NCBI GenBank assembly: GCA_009746045.1
Contig: RPFO01000175.1
Location: 3,826,231-3,890,230 of the forward strand
DNA length: 64,000 bases
From: Mesostigma viride
Lineage: Eukaryota > Streptophyta > Mesostigmatophyceae > Mesostigmatales > Mesostigmataceae
Direction of reading: 5' to 3'
In this document: positions 47,501-57,358 of the stretch, one piece after another
Position numbering within the stretch: the stretch's first letter is position 1
Layout of the letters: every line of letters begins with the position of its first letter
Position numbers and translations under genes: made by a program
Notes under the pieces: model-generated
What the model saw: the letters and a program-made list of their open reading frames with translations, nothing else
The model's database searches: none
Told to the model about the DNA's origin: nothing

Positions 47501-49378
47501 TCCTTGCACCCTTTTCCTACCACCCTCTGCACCCGTAGCCCACCCATCTCTGCACCAATGCACCCCCGTCCCCACGTGCCGCAGGAGGGTAGGCCCAGCG
47601 TGCCTCCTTCCTTTCCCCTCCCCTCCCCCACACCGATGCACCCTTCTCCCCTCCCCTCCCTTACACCAATGCACCCTTTTCCCTCGGCTCCCTCACACCA
47701 ATGCACCCTTTTGCCCCTTGTCCTGTGCCTCACCCCTGTCCCCCCGCGGCGCAGGAGGGCGAGTCCAGCGCGTCACCCAGCGTGGCCGCCAGCATTACCG
47801 TCCACACGCAGGGCCAGGGGCCGCCGCCCAAGTCCCGCGGGCCCTTCCACTCGACAGCGGCCCCCGCGAGCCGCGCCGGCGAGGAGACAATCCTAGAAGG
47901 AACCTGGCACAGACTATTCCTGTCATCCGCAACGGGTACCATGACCCGCGTGGAGCTCAAACAGCCAGGTGGGGGCGCCTCGGCCAACGACCCCTCGTCC
48001 TCGTCTGCTGGCGGCTCGTTTGCTTCTTCTTCTTCCCAAGCCTTTGCCTCCGCGGGCTCTTCTTCTTCATCCTCCCATGGGCCGGGGGAGGGCCACGGTG
48101 ACCCTGGTCAGCCCACCCGGCTGGTCGAGGATTACCTCGTGTATTCCGGGTCCAAGAGCGGCGCGTACCTGTTCCTGCCGGAGAGCCCGCCGGGGTCGGT
48201 GCTCCAGGGCGGCCACCTGGCGGCCTCGTTCGCCGTTTCCCGTGGCCCCTTAGTGACCGAGTCCCGCCTGTGGGTGTCCAGCGGGTCGTTCCCCGATCCT
48301 ACGGTCGTCCTCGGCCGCACGCTTCGCCTGTTCGTGGACACCAGCGCGATGCCGACATCAACGTCTTCTTCTTTTGGCGGCGCAGGGGATAGGGCAGGGT
48401 CGCAAGCGGGGGGAGGGAGAGACGAGGCGCCCCTTCTGCAGGCGGCGGGCATCCACGTCGTGCACCACGTGGACGTGACGTCCCTGGGAAGGGTATATCG
48501 GAACCCTGGCCGCGTGGGCGGCGGCAGCACGGAGCTCGTGGTCCGATACGACACTGGCATCCGCAACGTTTTCCAAAAGGTTCCGCCCGGTGGCGTCCCT
48601 TCCTCTTCCCTCTTCTCCTCGTCCTCCTCGTCGAATTCGGTGAGGGGGCGTATGACAGCAGCCGGTGGTGGTGGCAGCGGCGGCGGGGGGGCAGATGGCA
48701 GTGTTCGGCCGAGGCAGGCGGGCGTGACGGACGCCAAGCGGTGGGAGCAGGTGGAGGCGGTCGCGTACACGGACCAGAACGGGCTGCACCTCATGCGGCG
48801 CGAGGCGATGGCCAAGATACCACTGCAGGGCAATTTTTACCCGATCACGACGGGGGTGTTCCTGCAGGTGGGGATTTGAAAAAGTGGATTAGGCGGGTAA
48901 ATAGTTGAATAGTGAAATAGGTGGGTAAAGATTTGAATAGTGAAATAGGCGGGTAAAGATTTCAAAAGTGAAATAGGTGGGTAAATATTTTAAGAGTGAA
49001 ATAGGCGGGTAAAGATTTCAAAAGTGAGATAGGTGGGTAAAGATTTTATAAGTGGAATAGGTGGGAAATATTTGTATTGGTGACCTGTGTATGCCAGCAT
49101 CTTTGATGATGACTTAGCCTGATGACTTGTGACGTAGCCTTTTCAACTTAGCCTGCTTGCCACGAGGCGGTTCCTGCAGGTAAGGGAATATCAAGCACGA
49201 GAGGGTTTTGAAACTAGCTGTATCTACGTATGCTCGCGTCTTTGTTTGATAATGCACATGAAGATAAACATGGGGGCTTTTCTGGTGACCATGGGGGTCG
49301 GTAAAGATAGGAATGTTTGCTAGGTATATTTGCTGTGCACACGCATGCACGCGCGCACTTGCACACACGCACGCACTT

Positions 49379-49430
<52 letters not shown>

Positions 49431-52400
49431 GCGCGCTCACTCACAAACAAACAAAGTCTGGCCGCTAAATATCGAGACGGCAGAAGTTAACACAGGTACG
49501 TATAAATTTTCTCTGTCGCCTCACACCTGTTATCGTTTCCTCCCCCCTTCCCCCCCCCCCCCCAACATCTTCCCCCTTGTCGTACACCCGCTGATACAAC
49601 GGGATGCCAGCACACACACGCACAGATGTGCGGGCGCGCGCACACACACAGGCAGACACACGCACATGCACAAGCTCTCGTTGTTGTTTGATTGTAGCAC
49701 AAAGTTCGTTGTTAGCTAATTGTAGCGCAAAGTAATGTAGTCTCTTTCTCGCGTCTCCTTCCTTTCTTACGCGCCCCACCCCTCAACCGCTCCACCACAA
49801 CCTCGCCCCCACGACATCCCCACCCCACACACACTCAAAAGCACCCCATCACGTCCCCCCTCCCTCCCTCCCTCTCCTCCCCCCTCCCCCTACACATGAT
49901 CAACACGCCTCAACATGAAATCCCCCACCCACCCACCCACCCACCCACCCACCCCCCGAAACAGGACGAGAGCCAACGTGTCAACGTGCTCGTACGCCAG
50001 GCGCTGGGCGCGGGCGCAACCACCCCTGGCCGTCTCGAGCTCATGCTGGACCGGACAATGCATGTCGACGACAACCGGGGGCTTGCCGAGGGGGTCCAGG
50101 ACGCGGTGCCCCACGACATCCCCTCCGTGCTAATGCTGGAGACGCGCCGGCCGTATTCTCAAGCAGAACAGCACCTGCAGCATCAAGCTGACCCATCCAA
50201 ACTGGGAGGAGCAGGGGGAGGAGGGGGAGGAGCCGGAGGCGGCGCGTCGTCCATGGGGTCCTTCTCATTCCCCCGGGGCGAGTCGAGCCACCCGGAGCAT
50301 TACCAGCCGCCGCAGGCGTTCTGGTCAGGGCCGGCCGTCGACGCACAGGCGGCGATGGCAAACCCACTCCTCGTGACCGTGCTCCTGGGTCCGCGGGACG
50401 GCGATGATGGCGCGGTGGCGTTCGCTCCATTGCATGGAGCCTCCTCCTCGGGCCAACCGCAGGAGGGCGGCGGCGACCAGGGACGCCATCATCCGGTCGT
50501 CGCTGCCGGTAGGGCGGCCTCGTTCGCGCCGATGCCCCCAGCGTCCCTGGGCCCCGGCCTGGAGGCGATTGCCCTCAAGACGCCGCGCGTGGGCGCCGGC
50601 GCGTCGCGCGCCGAGCTGATCGCGGCGCTCCGCAACGACGGCGGCGGCACCGGCGGCGTGGCCCAGTTCCATGGTGGCGGGAGCGACCGCCGGGCGGGCC
50701 ATGGAGATAGTAGTGGGGGGACGAAAGCACAGGCATGGGGACAGGGGGGTTGCGAGGGGGTGCGCGAGGAGGACCATTCGATGCTGTGGGTGCTGCGGAG
50801 GCCGCTGGAGCGGGGCTACGTGGCCCCTGGCACGGCGGGCGGGTGGGAGGGCACGTCGGATGTGCTGGACTTAGGGTCGCTGTTTGACCCCGATCTCGTC
50901 AAGGTACGTTGTTGGACGTGAGCTTGTCAAGGCAGGCTGTCGACCGCTGTGCAGGGCAAACCTCAGCGTCTGATGCCGCTAGTCTAGGTTTCACCCCGAC
51001 GTTGTCAAGGTGAGGAGCTGGGTTGAGCCCTTAACCCCCCATTTTGTTAAGCTAGTCTGGTTGCGTGCGGCGTTGCCAAGGGTAGGGTGGGAACCTCATC
51101 GAGGGCAAAGCCTAGAGATTGATGCCGCGTGTCCGGGTTTCACCTCGACCTAGGCAAAGCAAGGAGCGGTGCATTGCGAGCACGGGGCAGAGCTGGTTTG
51201 GGCGTGGCTTGGCCATGGTTTGGGCGTAAGTTGGGCCTGTGTGGGGTGTTTGAGGGTAGTTAAAGCGCTGTTAAAGGTGTCCGCATGGGTAAACCTACTG
51301 GAAGACCTATCGTGCTTCTTTAAGGCAGTAAATAACTCCTCCCCTAGGACGTGTGTTTATTTGACTGTCCCCTAAGACAGCACATGAACCACCCGCCTAT
51401 GACAGTTCCTATATCCCTTACCTAAAACGGTGTATAACCCTCCCCGAAGTCAATATTCAACTCCTCCTTAACGCCAGCAGCATAACTGGCCGCCCCAAGG
51501 ATGAAGTATTGCGCCGACATTATGTACCGCACCATCCGTGGAATCACCATCACATGCACCATTTAAGAGAAAATGATAAAGCAACCACCGTCTTTATTGT
51601 AGCTGCTCAGTCATTCTTTGTTTTCCTCTTGTCCCCGCCATCACTCGGGTGAGTGTCCTCACCCACTCCGTCATGGCAGCAGCGACCCTGCTTATCCATG
51701 CGCATTGTAGCACCGGCTGTGTAAGAAAGTCTAAAACGAGCCCTGCTGCTTATCCCCCTGTTCTGAGGTTCTTACTCCCTGTCCCTCCTTGCCACTCCCC
51801 ACCCCACCCCGTTCGTGTTTTTTAATTCCCTGTTCCTCCTCACCACGCACGCCGCATGATTTGTGCCCTCATGATTTGTGCCCCCACGATTTATGCCCCC
51901 ATGATTTGTGCCCCCACGATTTATGCCCCCATGATTTGTGCCCTCATGATTTGTGCCCTCATGCTTTATACCCTCATGATTTGTGCCCTCATGATTTGTG
52001 CCCTCATGATTTGTGCCCCCACGATTTATGCCCCCATGATTTGTGCCCTCATGATTTGTGCCCTCATGATTTGTGCCCTCATGCTTTATACCCTCATGAT
52101 TTGTGCCCTCATGCTTTATACCCTCATGATTTGTGCCCTCATGATTTGTGCCCTCATGATTTGTGCCCCCACGATTTATGCCCTCATGCATGATGCCTGC
52201 CGGTCCTTGTTATTCCCTCGACGCCCCTCGACGCTCACGCCACCCATGCCGCCCATTCACCCGCATCACCCCCGTCGTCCCCCACCCGCATTGCACCCCA
52301 CCCACATTGCGACAGCTGGCCTGCGTGCGCGAGACGTCACTCACGGGCCTCTACGACAAGGACGGCGGAGAGGGGCCGGGCGCCCGTGTGGACATTCAGC

Positions 52401-52441
52401 CGATGGACCTGAAGAGCTTCAAGCTGTGGCTCGGGTTGTAG
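35277..52441 (+). CDS. MAN2A: Golgi alpha-mannosidase II (glycoside hydrolase family 38)
   Basis: Nine exons join in consistent phase: 35277-35541, 37229-37802, 38566-39013, 40306-40462, 41244-42022, 46341-46784, 47755-48867, 49965-50903 and 52316-52441, giving 1614 aa. Exon 1 encodes a type II signal anchor (HIMFLAALVMVTTTLLFVM, about residues 9-27), as expected for a Golgi enzyme. GH38 signatures: VVPHSHTDPGW (about 229-239, zinc ligands), SWANDPFG (nucleophile Asp near 349), HCPWGIN, PLGDDFR, GDFFTYDD...YWSGYYASR, and FQHHDAITGT just before the exon 5 end. The C-terminal domains follow (SGAYLFLP, TDQNGLHLMRR, FYPITTGVF, LMLDRTMHVDDNRGL). Known: it removes two mannoses from GlcNAcMan5GlcNAc2 in complex N-glycan synthesis. 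Family members are about 1,100-1,200 aa. The excess here lies in Ser/Gly/Ala-rich insertions coded in exons 2, 5, 7 and 8. No frameshift or missing key residue is seen. Confidence 0.93.
35700..35770. repeat. GGGA-rich purine patch in intron 1 of mannosidase II
   Basis: Two copies of GGGGAAAGGGAGGGAAGGAG-like sequence. Small and imperfect. Confidence 0.7.
36460..36870. repeat. ~61-bp minisatellite, about seven copies, intron 1
   Basis: Unit contains GTAGTACCTTTCCCCCCTTT, GGTCATATACATGTAGCCAC and GCTTGTAACAAGTTATGTCA. Copies are more than 95% identical by eye, with a decayed last copy near 36850-36890. High identity indicates recent expansion. Confidence 0.95.
37831..38066. repeat. 71-bp minisatellite, three to four copies, intron 2
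   Basis: GATACCAACCAGATGGGG starts at 37832, 37903, 37973 and 38044. It begins about 30 bp after the exon 2 donor. Confidence 0.95.
38070..38380. repeat. 15-bp minisatellite (GTTGTGAATGAAACA)n, about 20 copies, intron 2
   Basis: Near-perfect array with a recurring single variant (AATCA for AACA) at about 38144, 38279. The period is a multiple of 3, so VNET-type and FTTVS-type frames are open on both strands. These are not proteins. Confidence 0.97.
38478..38520. repeat. (ATT)n microsatellite, intron 2
   Basis: About 14 trinucleotide units shortly before the exon 3 acceptor at 38565. Confidence 0.95.
39245..39272 (+). repeat. Donor-side echo of mannosidase exon 3
   Basis: CCGGTCGTGTGCTGCCAGGTG (39246) copies the exon 3 end CCGGCCGTGTGCTGCCAG|GTG (38996-39016) with one mismatch. 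It lies 250 bp downstream inside intron 3 and keeps a usable CAG|GTG. Confidence 0.9.
39278..39645. repeat. ~75-bp minisatellite, four to five copies, intron 3
   Basis: Unit contains GCTTAGGTACCTATCAGCTG, TAAGTCTGTGATGCAACCAC and CTGATGGCAAGGCTTAGGTA. GGTACC sites recur through the array. Confidence 0.93.
40451..40660. repeat. Tandem copy of the exon 4/intron 4 junction region
   Basis: The exon 4 end plus intron start (GTGCCGCTCG|GTGGGTGGGG..., then TAGTTTATACT and TCGACCAAACGGTGATGG) is repeated from about 40568 (AGTGCCGCTCGGCGGGTGGG, TAGTTTATATCC, TTCGACCAAACAATAATG). The copy is offset by about 117 bp and its donor GT has become GC. Confidence 0.85.
40759..40783. repeat. (TA)n microsatellite, intron 4
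   Basis: About 12 dinucleotide units. Confidence 0.9.
42255..43100. repeat. 23-bp minisatellite (GAATGAGGTATTATGGATGCACA), ~36 copies, intron 5
   Basis: Two main unit types, ATGCACAGA and ATACATGAA, alternate in runs that recur, indicating block duplications. No gene content. Confidence 0.97.
43101..45095. other. Interior of mannosidase intron 5, nothing recognised
   Basis: Contains a roughly 66-bp duplication (GAGATACCACTGCTACCAGG at about 43152 and 43214) and otherwise unique sequence with short frames only. Confidence 0.5.
45118..45855. repeat. 23-bp minisatellite (GGTGCTGGCAAAGCTGTGTTCAA), ~32 copies, intron 5
   Basis: Variants (TACTCAA, TATTCAA, TGTTCAA, AAGCTGC, CAAGGC) recur in blocks. 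A segment of about 138 bp is repeated at about 45217 and 45355. Three plus-strand frames are open through it and are repeat artefacts. Confidence 0.97.
46230..46256 (+). repeat. Acceptor-side echo of mannosidase exon 6
   Basis: TTTGCAGGTGCTCATGGACT (46230), then ACGGCT, resembles the real exon 6 start CGCACAG|GTCGTCATCGACTACGGC (46334-46357) about 105 bp upstream of it. It would encode VLMDYG in place of VVIDYG. Confidence 0.8.
47400..47720. repeat. Pyrimidine-rich degenerate repeats and acceptor-side echo of exon 7, intron 6
   Basis: CTGCACCCTTTTCC-like and ACACCAATGCACCCTT units recur. GCCGCAGGAGGGTAGGCCCA at 47579 resembles the real exon 7 boundary GGCGCAG|GAGGGCGAGTCCA (47749-47768). Confidence 0.75.
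48880..49075. repeat. ~28-bp minisatellite (AAATAGGTGGGTAAAGATTT), intron 7
   Basis: About six to seven imperfect units alternating AAATAGGTGGG and AAATAGGCGGG. It starts within 20 bp of the exon 7 donor. Confidence 0.9.
49372..49430. repeat. (AC)n microsatellite, intron 7
   Basis: About 25 CA units, flanked by CACG-rich degenerate repeats from 49336. A second CA-rich patch lies at 49612-49670. Confidence 0.95.
50915..51165 (+). repeat. Donor-side echoes of mannosidase exon 8, intron 8
   Basis: The exon 8 end is TTTGACCCCGATCTCGTCAAG|GTACG (50883-50908). TTTCACCCCGACGTTGTCAA (50990), then GGTGAGG, is a close copy with an intact donor. Weaker ones are GAGCTTGTCAAGG (about 50920) and TTTCACCTCGACCTAGGCAA (51138). 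Confidence 0.8.
51855..52190. repeat. 15-bp minisatellite (CATGATTTGTGCCCT)n, about 22 copies, intron 8
   Basis: Variants CACGATTTATGCCCC and CATGCTTTATACCCT recur in ordered blocks. The period is a multiple of 3, so open frames on both strands are artefacts. Confidence 0.97.
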
Positions 52442-52530
52442 TCGGGCCACCGCGCCTTACCAAGCACCTGGTTCAAGCACCTGGTTCAAGCACCTGATTC
52501 AAGCTGTGGCTCAGGGCATAGTGGGGTCGT
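52415..52530 (+). repeat. Echo of the last coding segment after the mannosidase stop
   Basis: TTCAAGCTGTGGCTCGGGTTGTAG (52418-52441, the end of the coding sequence) is copied as TTCAAGCTGTGGCTCAGGGC at 52499 (then ATAG). Between them are three CAAGCACCTGGTT units. Confidence 0.85.
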
Positions 52531-53528
52531 AACAGGGTCATCGCACACCCTGGTGGCTATGACTGGGGTCAGTGGGGTCACTATGCCTTATAAAGAGTCA
52601 TGAATCGCGTCGTAAGCAAATTGCAAAGCTGCGGCTGGCGTCCTTGGCGCGCATGTTTGAGCTCTTTCATCACGTTTATGCGACGAGCGCAGCTGTGCCG
52701 TTCGCTGGGGTCGTGGTGGCTGATACAGGAAGGCTGGGTCAATCACAGGGTCATGGCACATCACGGTGGTGGCCTCCCACGAGAACAGAAGCCAAAGGGT
52801 TTGCCTTGCGAAGCTGTATGGTGTTGTCAGAACGCCTTGGTAAGCGGTGGCTGAGGTCAGGGGGGCCCACAACAAAAGCATCCTGGCGGTGGCTGCGGGT
52901 CGTCCCGCTTCTAGCGGTTCTTCTGGTCCAGCGCGTCCTGATGCGGAAGCTGCCGCACCCGCTCTCTTTTCACTGGGGTCATCGTGCACGAGGCTGCAAC
53001 ATTTTTCACAATCAAACCCCCTTGCGAAGCCGTAGTGGCGGTGGCAGGAATCGTTGCCATTTCACCGTGATCAAGGTCGCAGCAGCGGATCTTCGGGCGC
53101 GTGGATGATTATGACAAAGTGGTGCTGCTGCTTGACAGTCCCAACGGCAGGGTAGCTCGCCGATGGCTGCTGGATGATGGGCAGCAAGGCGCCACGCCTG
53201 GTGGAGCTGCTGCTGCTGGTGGCGGGATGCACCGTTACCATGGCTCATTTGCCTGCCTCTATTGTGGCTCATTTGCCTGCCTCTATCGTGGCTCCTTTGT
53301 CTGCCTCTACCATCCCACTGGGACACTTGGGGGCGCGGCCATGTCACTAGGACACTGCGTAGCTCCTCCCGCTGGAGTATCTGTCACTTGGTTGGATGGC
53401 CGGGCACGGCCGTTGCTCCTTCTGGACCATTGGGGATGGGGAATGCCAGGGCACCCTCAGCAGCTGGCTCTTCTTCTTCTTCTTCTTCTTCTTCTTCTTC
53501 TTCTTCTTCTTCTTCTTCTTCTTCTTCT

Positions 53529-53567
<39 letters not shown>

Positions 53568-54240
53568 TGGTGTTGGCGCTGGATGGTCGTTGTGTGTATA
53601 AAGTAAGACAAGCGAAGCGATGCCGGCCGGGATTGGTCGCTATATCATCCATGATGGGTCACTCTATCATCCAGGATGGGTGGCTATATCACCCAGGATG
53701 GTTCACGACATGTCCCAGCATACTGCATATGTCTGCAACGCATGGGCCGCTCACCGGATGTGGCACTCGTACGGCTCCTAACTGTTCCCCTCGCCTAGTC
53801 TCCCTTGGGGGATCACGCTTGTGTCTTGTGATAAAGTAATAAAGACAAGACACACAGAGCAGGCTGCATGGGAGCGCTGAAGGCCAGGCATGTCAAGCCT
53901 GTTGTTTTCCTAGTGACTGATGGCTGGGGTGGCAAGTACGGCGCTCCGATGCCACGCCCGATCGCGCTTTACCATGTGGAACCCTGGGCCTCACGCCGGA
54001 ATAAGGGATGGAGGAAGAAGGGTCAGTGGGTGGGTGAGACGGAAGTGTTGACATGCAAACCCACATGCTGCCGCACGATGCTCTTGCGCCGATGCAACTG
54101 AAATTACCAGAAAAGACTGGTTTTGCAGAATGGACGGGTGCGCAGTGTGAGTAATTTATTCAAGCGCGTTAATTAATTGATTTACACATAACTGCGTCAC
54201 GTGAGCATAAGTCCTCAGGGAAATGAAGGTGGGATGGGGT
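52531..54240. other. 3' flank of mannosidase II, no gene seen
   Basis: Contains short duplications (for example GTGGCTCATTTGCCTGCCTC near 53240-53300 and a ~24-bp TATATCATCCAGGATGGG unit at 53640-53700) and the (TTC)n/(TGC)n array. Open frames are short or repeat-driven. Confidence 0.45.
53467..53565. repeat. (CTT)n followed by (CTG)n microsatellite
   Basis: About 21 CTT and 11 CTG units in direct succession. Frames through it (poly-L, poly-S, poly-F, poly-K, poly-E) are artefacts. Confidence 0.97.
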
Positions 54241-54254
54241 GGATGGTGTAACTA

Positions 54255-54968
54255 TCGAGTTCCTATAAATTTACAAGTGCCTCCAGGACAATGCCATCGC
54301 CATCGAATGCCTGCAAAACACCGCAGGCATCACTGCCCAGGTGGTGAAGGACATCGCCACCCGGCCAGCCCCTGCTGGCCCTGCCGGCGATGCTCCTCGA
54401 TATTCCCACCCAGACCTGGGCAGCCATGCTGATGAACCACACCACCACCACCACCTCCGCCATCGCCGCCCAGCTCAAGCAGCAGACGCTCGACCTCCAC
54501 GAGGAGGCCGAGCTCGACAAGCGCAGCCTTAACGTCATCGTCAAGCACTTCGACCAGCTGCAGGACGAGACCTCCGAGACACTTGCCACGGCGTTTGAGA
54601 ACAAAATCCTTGTCACCATGGCTCTCACTGGTAAGGGCAAGCCACGGGGGGTGACCCGCCTTGAACCCCGCTCGCGGGGTAAGGCTGGCCCCTCCCCATT
54701 GCTCCTCACCTTTGACACCATGGCGGATAAGATGCAGAGAACTTTCCTCAAGCGTCGCAAGCGGCTTGGGGGGACCTCCTACATGCTAGACGACGACTTG
54801 ACCTTGACGCAGCAACAACGGCAACGGGAGCTATGGCCGACCTACCTCCAGCTCCGACAGACGGCAGGTCAGAAGCCGGTCTACTGGAGGGGGGCGGACA
54901 TCTACGTCGCCCACAAGCCCTGGCAGGCGACCCCTGCCGCCCCAGCCACCCCAGCCACCCCAGCCTAG
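54255..54968 (+). pseudogene. LINE ORF1-like protein, C-terminal part
   Basis: The frame 54390-54968 contains AIAAQLKQQTLDLHEEAELD (coiled-coil-like), LNVIVKHFDQLQDETSETLA, MADKMQRTFLKRRKRLGG, DDDLTLTQQQRQRELWPTYL and YWRGADIYVAHKPWQ, ending in an Ala/Pro-rich tail. The Q..R.ELWP.Y..LR...... .YWRGADIY block resembles the C-terminal domain of L1-type ORF1 proteins, which bind LINE RNA. The upstream part (ECLQNTAGITAQVVKDIA, 54300-54350) is in another frame. The same protein is encoded on the minus strand at 57359-58660. Confidence 0.75.
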
Positions 54969-55114
54969 GGGATTATATAGCAGTAGTGTAGACTAGAAAA
55001 GCGTAGTGACGTGGCCATGTATGCCTACGTGATGGGCCCACACCAGCCCTTGCAATAGCTGTAGCAATTTTGAGTCATGCTTTGCCCATGCAGAGAGCTA
55101 CTCTCTGCTGAGAT

Positions 55115-55175
55115 GCCATGCACCAGCTATTAATTAATGAATGAATTAATTAATTAATTAATTAATTAATTAAAA
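55115..55175. repeat. (TTAA/AATT)n tract
   Basis: ATTA-type repeat immediately 5' of a truncated LINE copy. Similar tracts are at 27690-27710 and 58950-59013. Confidence 0.9.
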
Positions 55176-56935
55176 TCATAGCTCCGTGGGGAGCATATGT
55201 AACACATAGCCCTGAGAAAGGGGCATCTATATATGGGACCCTTGCCAAGTGCGCGGTGTACTCGCCCCAAGGTGATTGCTCCGGCTTTCCGCCCCAGCTC
55301 TTGGGCCGGGACGAGCGCCTCCATGGGTTGGATGTCCTCGGCGTTCCGGTTGGCGACCCCGCGTTTGTCATCGATGCTCTGCGGGCCGCCCTCGAGGCAC
55401 GCACTGAGGTACTGCCCTTGATTGCGCGCCTTCATGATTCGCAGACCAAGGGTCTGCTTCTGTGGTTTTGCGCTCACCCTCGCGTCGTTCACTGGCTCAG
55501 GGGCGCTCTTCCGTCTCAGGTCCGGCTGGCCGCCGAGGGCCATGACGAACGCATCCAGTCGGCCTTGGCGCAGCTGGTCCCGGGCCCCGACCTCCCGCCA
55601 CATGCTATTCGCATTGCCTCCCTGCCTGCACGGATGGGTGGCTGCGGTCTGACTCGTGCCGCCCGGCTGGCCCCAGCAGCATTTTTGGGCTCCGTCGCTC
55701 AGTCGTGGGCGGAAAGCTGCCGGCTCCTGCCCCTTTTGGCAACGGCAGCGCCTGACCTCCTGGACCCCAGCAGCCCTTTGCCCTTCGTCACCGCCATCCA
55801 GGAGGCCTATGCTGAGATCCAGCAGGCCTGTTCTCCCGTCCGTGCCGCTCAGGCGGTACAGCGCCACCTCCCTCGCGGCACTCCCTCGGTCGCCTCCGTT
55901 CAATCTCCCGCCGCATTCCCTGCTCGCGTCATCGATAAACACCAGAAAACCTACGCGGGTATTCTGCACACGGCTGATTGGATTGCTCTTTTCGCGGACC
56001 TCAACGCCCAGGGACGTGCGTGGCTGTTCTCGCTTTCCTTGCGGAGTGTGGGCTCGGCGTACCTTCGTGCTCTTCCCATGGCCCCCCATTCGCCTTGGCT
56101 CCCAGCCACTACTCGGTGGCGCTCCGGCACCAGCTATTTGCCCCGCAGCCTCTTGTTCCGGCCGGGCGGCCTTGTGGTAGCTGTGGGCAGCCGCTGGATC
56201 CCACGGGGACTCACTACCTTGCCTGCATGGGGGGCCAACAGAATCAGAATTGGTATTTGTATTTGCACACTGTCCTCCTGACGGTGGTGCTCGCCATGAT
56301 TCGGTCGGTTTTCCCCCACGCGAACATCCGGTCCGAGGATGCGGATGGCGCTGCCTTCTATTCCCCCAACCACCGGCCTGACATCGTGGTGCTGGACTTT
56401 GAGGGGGGTGGCCGGCATCTGCTTATTGACGTTTCGGTGGCGCGGCCCTTGGCTCTTAGCCACGTGGCTGGGGCCTCCCTCACGGCAGGTTACACGGCGG
56501 ACCGGGCGGAGCGGGCCAAGCTCCTGGCCTACGGCGACGTCGGGCACCATCGTGTGGTGCCCTTTGTCCTGGAGGAGTTTGGGGCCATGGGGCCCCTGAC
56601 CTCCGCCTTCTTCAAGGAGTGTTGCCGGCTCCGGGAGGACCGGCTGGACCTGGAGGGCCAGCGGGCCCCATGGTCGGCGCGGACCTGGACGTCATATTGG
56701 CGTCAGCGCTTGTCGGTGGCGCTGACTCGGGCCATGGCTGACATCATGCTCCGCCGTACGCGGGCTGATTTTGCGGTGCAGCAGGGCTATTAGGTTCCTC
56801 CCGTTAGGCGTTTCCATTGGTCTTATCGTAGTATAGAGCTTTGACATGGCTCTGTATATAGGTTTATAGCTGGGCGTTTGTTTTGGTTTGAGTGATTTCA
56901 CTCTGCTGTAAGTAATTATATTTTTAATATCTATA
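55176..56935 (+). pseudogene. RLE-type LINE, C-terminal half of ORF2 with 3' UTR (family D)
   Basis: The frame from about 55200 to 56090 holds the region after the RT (LGVPVGDPAFV, ARMGGCGLTRAARLAPAAFL). A frameshift at about 56090 continues it as LAPSHYSVALRHQLFAPQPL. Then come a CCHC zinc knuckle (CGSCGQPLDPTGTHYLAC), SEDADGAAFYSPNHRPDIVV, GGGRHLLIDVSVARP and an AKLLAYG lysine: the RPD...DV...K pattern of the restriction-like endonuclease (RLE) of R2/CRE-type non-LTR elements. It ends QQGY at 56793. The 3' UTR (TTAGGCGTTTCCATTGGTCT to AATTATATTTTTAATAT) recurs at 59630, 60050 and, inverted, 61755. Known: RLE nicks the target DNA to prime reverse transcription. The 5' truncation and frameshift make it inactive. 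Confidence 0.8.
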
Positions 56936-57358
56936 TATGGGTTTGTAATACAATCAGGGCGACAACCTGCAGGTGTAGGATGTACAACTATCACCTGCTC
57001 TGGGTGCACAAGGTGCACCTGCACCGCCATGATGGTTGATGCCTCCTAAACAAGCACAAGCACACAAGGCGGCTTGAGGAGAGGGCCTACTAGAAGGCCT
57101 GCATGACGTATGGGGTGGAAGGTATGTGGCTAGGCTATAGCTGGTGTACACATGGCATCTCAGCAGAGAGTAGCTCCCTGCTCAGGCATAGCATGGCTAA
57201 ATGCTGACTGCAACATCCATGGGGGTCCCATTACATAGGCAGGGCTTGGCTAAATCATCTGAAGGCAACATCCATGGTGGGGGCCATTATGGGCGCACAT
57301 GCGCGTGGGCCACATGCTAGGCTAAGCCTGACTAATCTACACTACTGGTATGGATTCC

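Noticed and set aside
51772-52193. HDLCP- and NHEGT-repeat frames
   Set aside because: 15-bp minisatellite inside mannosidase intron 8.
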